Source: Oscillospiraceae bacterium
Lineage (GTDB): Bacteria; Bacillota; Clostridia; Oscillospirales; Oscillospiraceae
Direction: 5' to 3'
Assembly: GCA_016296235.1 (NCBI GenBank)
Contig: JAEDJR010000095.1
Span: 1 to 7,705, forward strand
DNA: 7,705 nt
Both the position numbers and the translations under genes were made by a program. Positions 6,844-7,705 of the stretch are shown piece after piece (the first letter of the stretch is position 1; each line of letters begins with the position of its first letter). The notes under the pieces are model-generated. The model made no database searches. It was not told where the DNA came from and was given only the letters and a program-made list of their open reading frames with translations.

Positions 6844-7705
6844 ATGATCCATCAATACCGGCTGGGCGGCTATAATATCGTTCTGGACGTCTGTTCCGGC
6901 TCTGTCCACGCTGTGGACGATGTGGCCTATGACATCATCGGCCTGTTCGAAACCCTGGAGCGGGAGGACGTGCTCCGGACTGTGGGAGAGAAGTATCCCA
7001 ATCTCACCGCAGGGGAGCTGGCGGAGTGCTATGACCAGGTGGCGGCCCTGCGGGACGCCGGCAAGCTGTTCACCCCGGATACCTACGAGCCCATGGCGGG
7101 CCGTCTCAAGGAGAAAACCGCCGGTGTGGTCAAGGCCCTGTGCCTCCATGTGGCCCACACCTGCAACCTCAACTGCGCCTACTGCTTTGCCAGCCAGGGC
7201 AAATACCACGGCGAGCGGGCGGTGATGAGCTTTGAGGTGGGCAAGCAGGCCCTGGATTTTCTCATCGCCAACTCCGGCACCCGCCGGAATCTGGAGGTGG
7301 ACTTCTTCGGCGGCGAGCCGCTGATGAACTTCCAGGTGGTCAAGGACCTGGTGGCCTACGCCCGCAGTGTGGAGAAACAGTACAACAAGAATTTCCGCTT
7401 CACCCTGACCACCAACGGCATTCTCATCGACGACGATGTCATCGACTTCGCCAACCGGGAGTGCAGCAACGTGGTGCTGAGCCTGGACGGCCGCAAGGAG
7501 ATTCACGACCGCTTCCGGGTGGATTACGCCGGAAAGGGAAGCTGGGAGCGTATCGTTCCCAAGTTCCAGAAGCTGGTGGAGGCCCGGGGCGGCAAGAACT
7601 ACTATATGCGCGGCACCTTCACCCATGCCAACCCGGATTTCCTTCAGGATATCCAGCAGATGCTGGATCTGGGCTTCACGGAGCTGAGCATGGAGCCGGT
7701 GGTCT
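6844..7705 (+). CDS. scfB: SCIFF maturase, radical SAM thioether-forming enzyme (3' end beyond the window)
   Basis: 287 complete codons are visible and the frame stays open to the window edge, so this gene is partial at its 3' end. Residues 1 to about 90 resemble a PqqD-like RiPP recognition element (GYNIVLDVCSGSVHAVDDVAYDI strand-turn region, residues 9-31), which binds the precursor leader. The radical SAM core follows, with CNLNCAYCF: C107, C111 and C114 form the CX3CX2C site for the SAM-binding [4Fe-4S] cluster. The GGEP motif (156-159, within FFGGEPLMNF) contacts SAM, and TTNG and SLDG motifs mark later strands. Known SCIFF maturases are about 450 residues and add a C-terminal SPASM-type domain with two auxiliary Fe-S clusters; that part lies outside the window. 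The start has AGGAG at 6831-6835, 8 nt before the ATG. It sits 66 bp after scfA, behind a terminator. The family call rests on core motifs plus its precursor neighbour and is secure. Confidence 0.94.
   Translation, partial: MIHQYRLGGYNIVLDVCSGSVHAVDDVAYDIIGLFETLEREDVLRTVGEKYPNLTAGELAECYDQVAALRDAGKLFTPDTYEPMAGRLKEKTAGVVKALCLHVAHTCNLNCAYCFASQGKYHGERAVMSFEVGKQALDFLIANSGTRRNLEVDFFGGEPLMNFQVVKDLVAYARSVEKQYNKNFRFTLTTNGILIDDDVIDFANRECSNVVLSLDGRKEIHDRFRVDYAGKGSWERIVPKFQKLVEARGGKNYYMRGTFTHANPDFLQDIQQMLDLGFTELSMEPVV

Overview
The window looks like chromosomal DNA from a GC-rich, anaerobic, gut-type Clostridia, most likely an Oscillospiraceae relative (Oscillibacter/Flavonifractor-like). This is inferred from three things: a SCIFF ranthipeptide cassette, a 2-hydroxyacyl-CoA dehydratase-type activator system, and a noncoding inverted-repeat element of a kind I recall as frequent in that family. 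No plasmid, phage, IS, CRISPR, rRNA or tRNA signature was seen.

Layout: (1) 32-1261, + strand, a U32-family protein of the tRNA U34 hydroxylation type (TrhP/YrrO-like). (2) 1262-1493, a noncoding interval almost filled by one long imperfect inverted repeat, which also looks like a two-way terminator between convergent genes. (3) 1495-2190, - strand, a HAD phosphatase with a near-consensus promoter. (4) 2191-2368, a divergent intergenic region with one good sigma-A promoter per direction. (5) 2369-6579, + strand, a two-gene operon. Its first product is a 977-aa protein with two ATPase activase domains followed by a dehydratase-like half; its second is a 423-aa dehydratase-like partner. (6) 6637-6777, scfA, a 46-residue cysteine-rich precursor peptide with its own promoter and a terminator immediately after it. 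(7) 6844 to the window end, scfB, the radical SAM/SPASM-type SCIFF maturase, cut off by the window edge after 287 codons.

How the genes work together: the 2369-6579 pair reads as a self-contained ATP-driven low-potential electron machine. The activase domains should hold [4Fe-4S] clusters and fire electrons into a dehydratase/reductase pair. No CoA-transferase, dehydrogenase or other substrate-defining gene is present, so its substrate is unknown. scfA and scfB form a RiPP cassette in which ScfB binds the ScfA leader through an N-terminal recognition domain and installs thioether cross-links.

The points most worth a second look are: the ScfA variant, which has a seventh cysteine in the leader and a glycine where the described cross-link acceptor threonine should be; the matching cysteine triads in the C-terminal half of the activase and in its partner; and the long inverted-repeat element.
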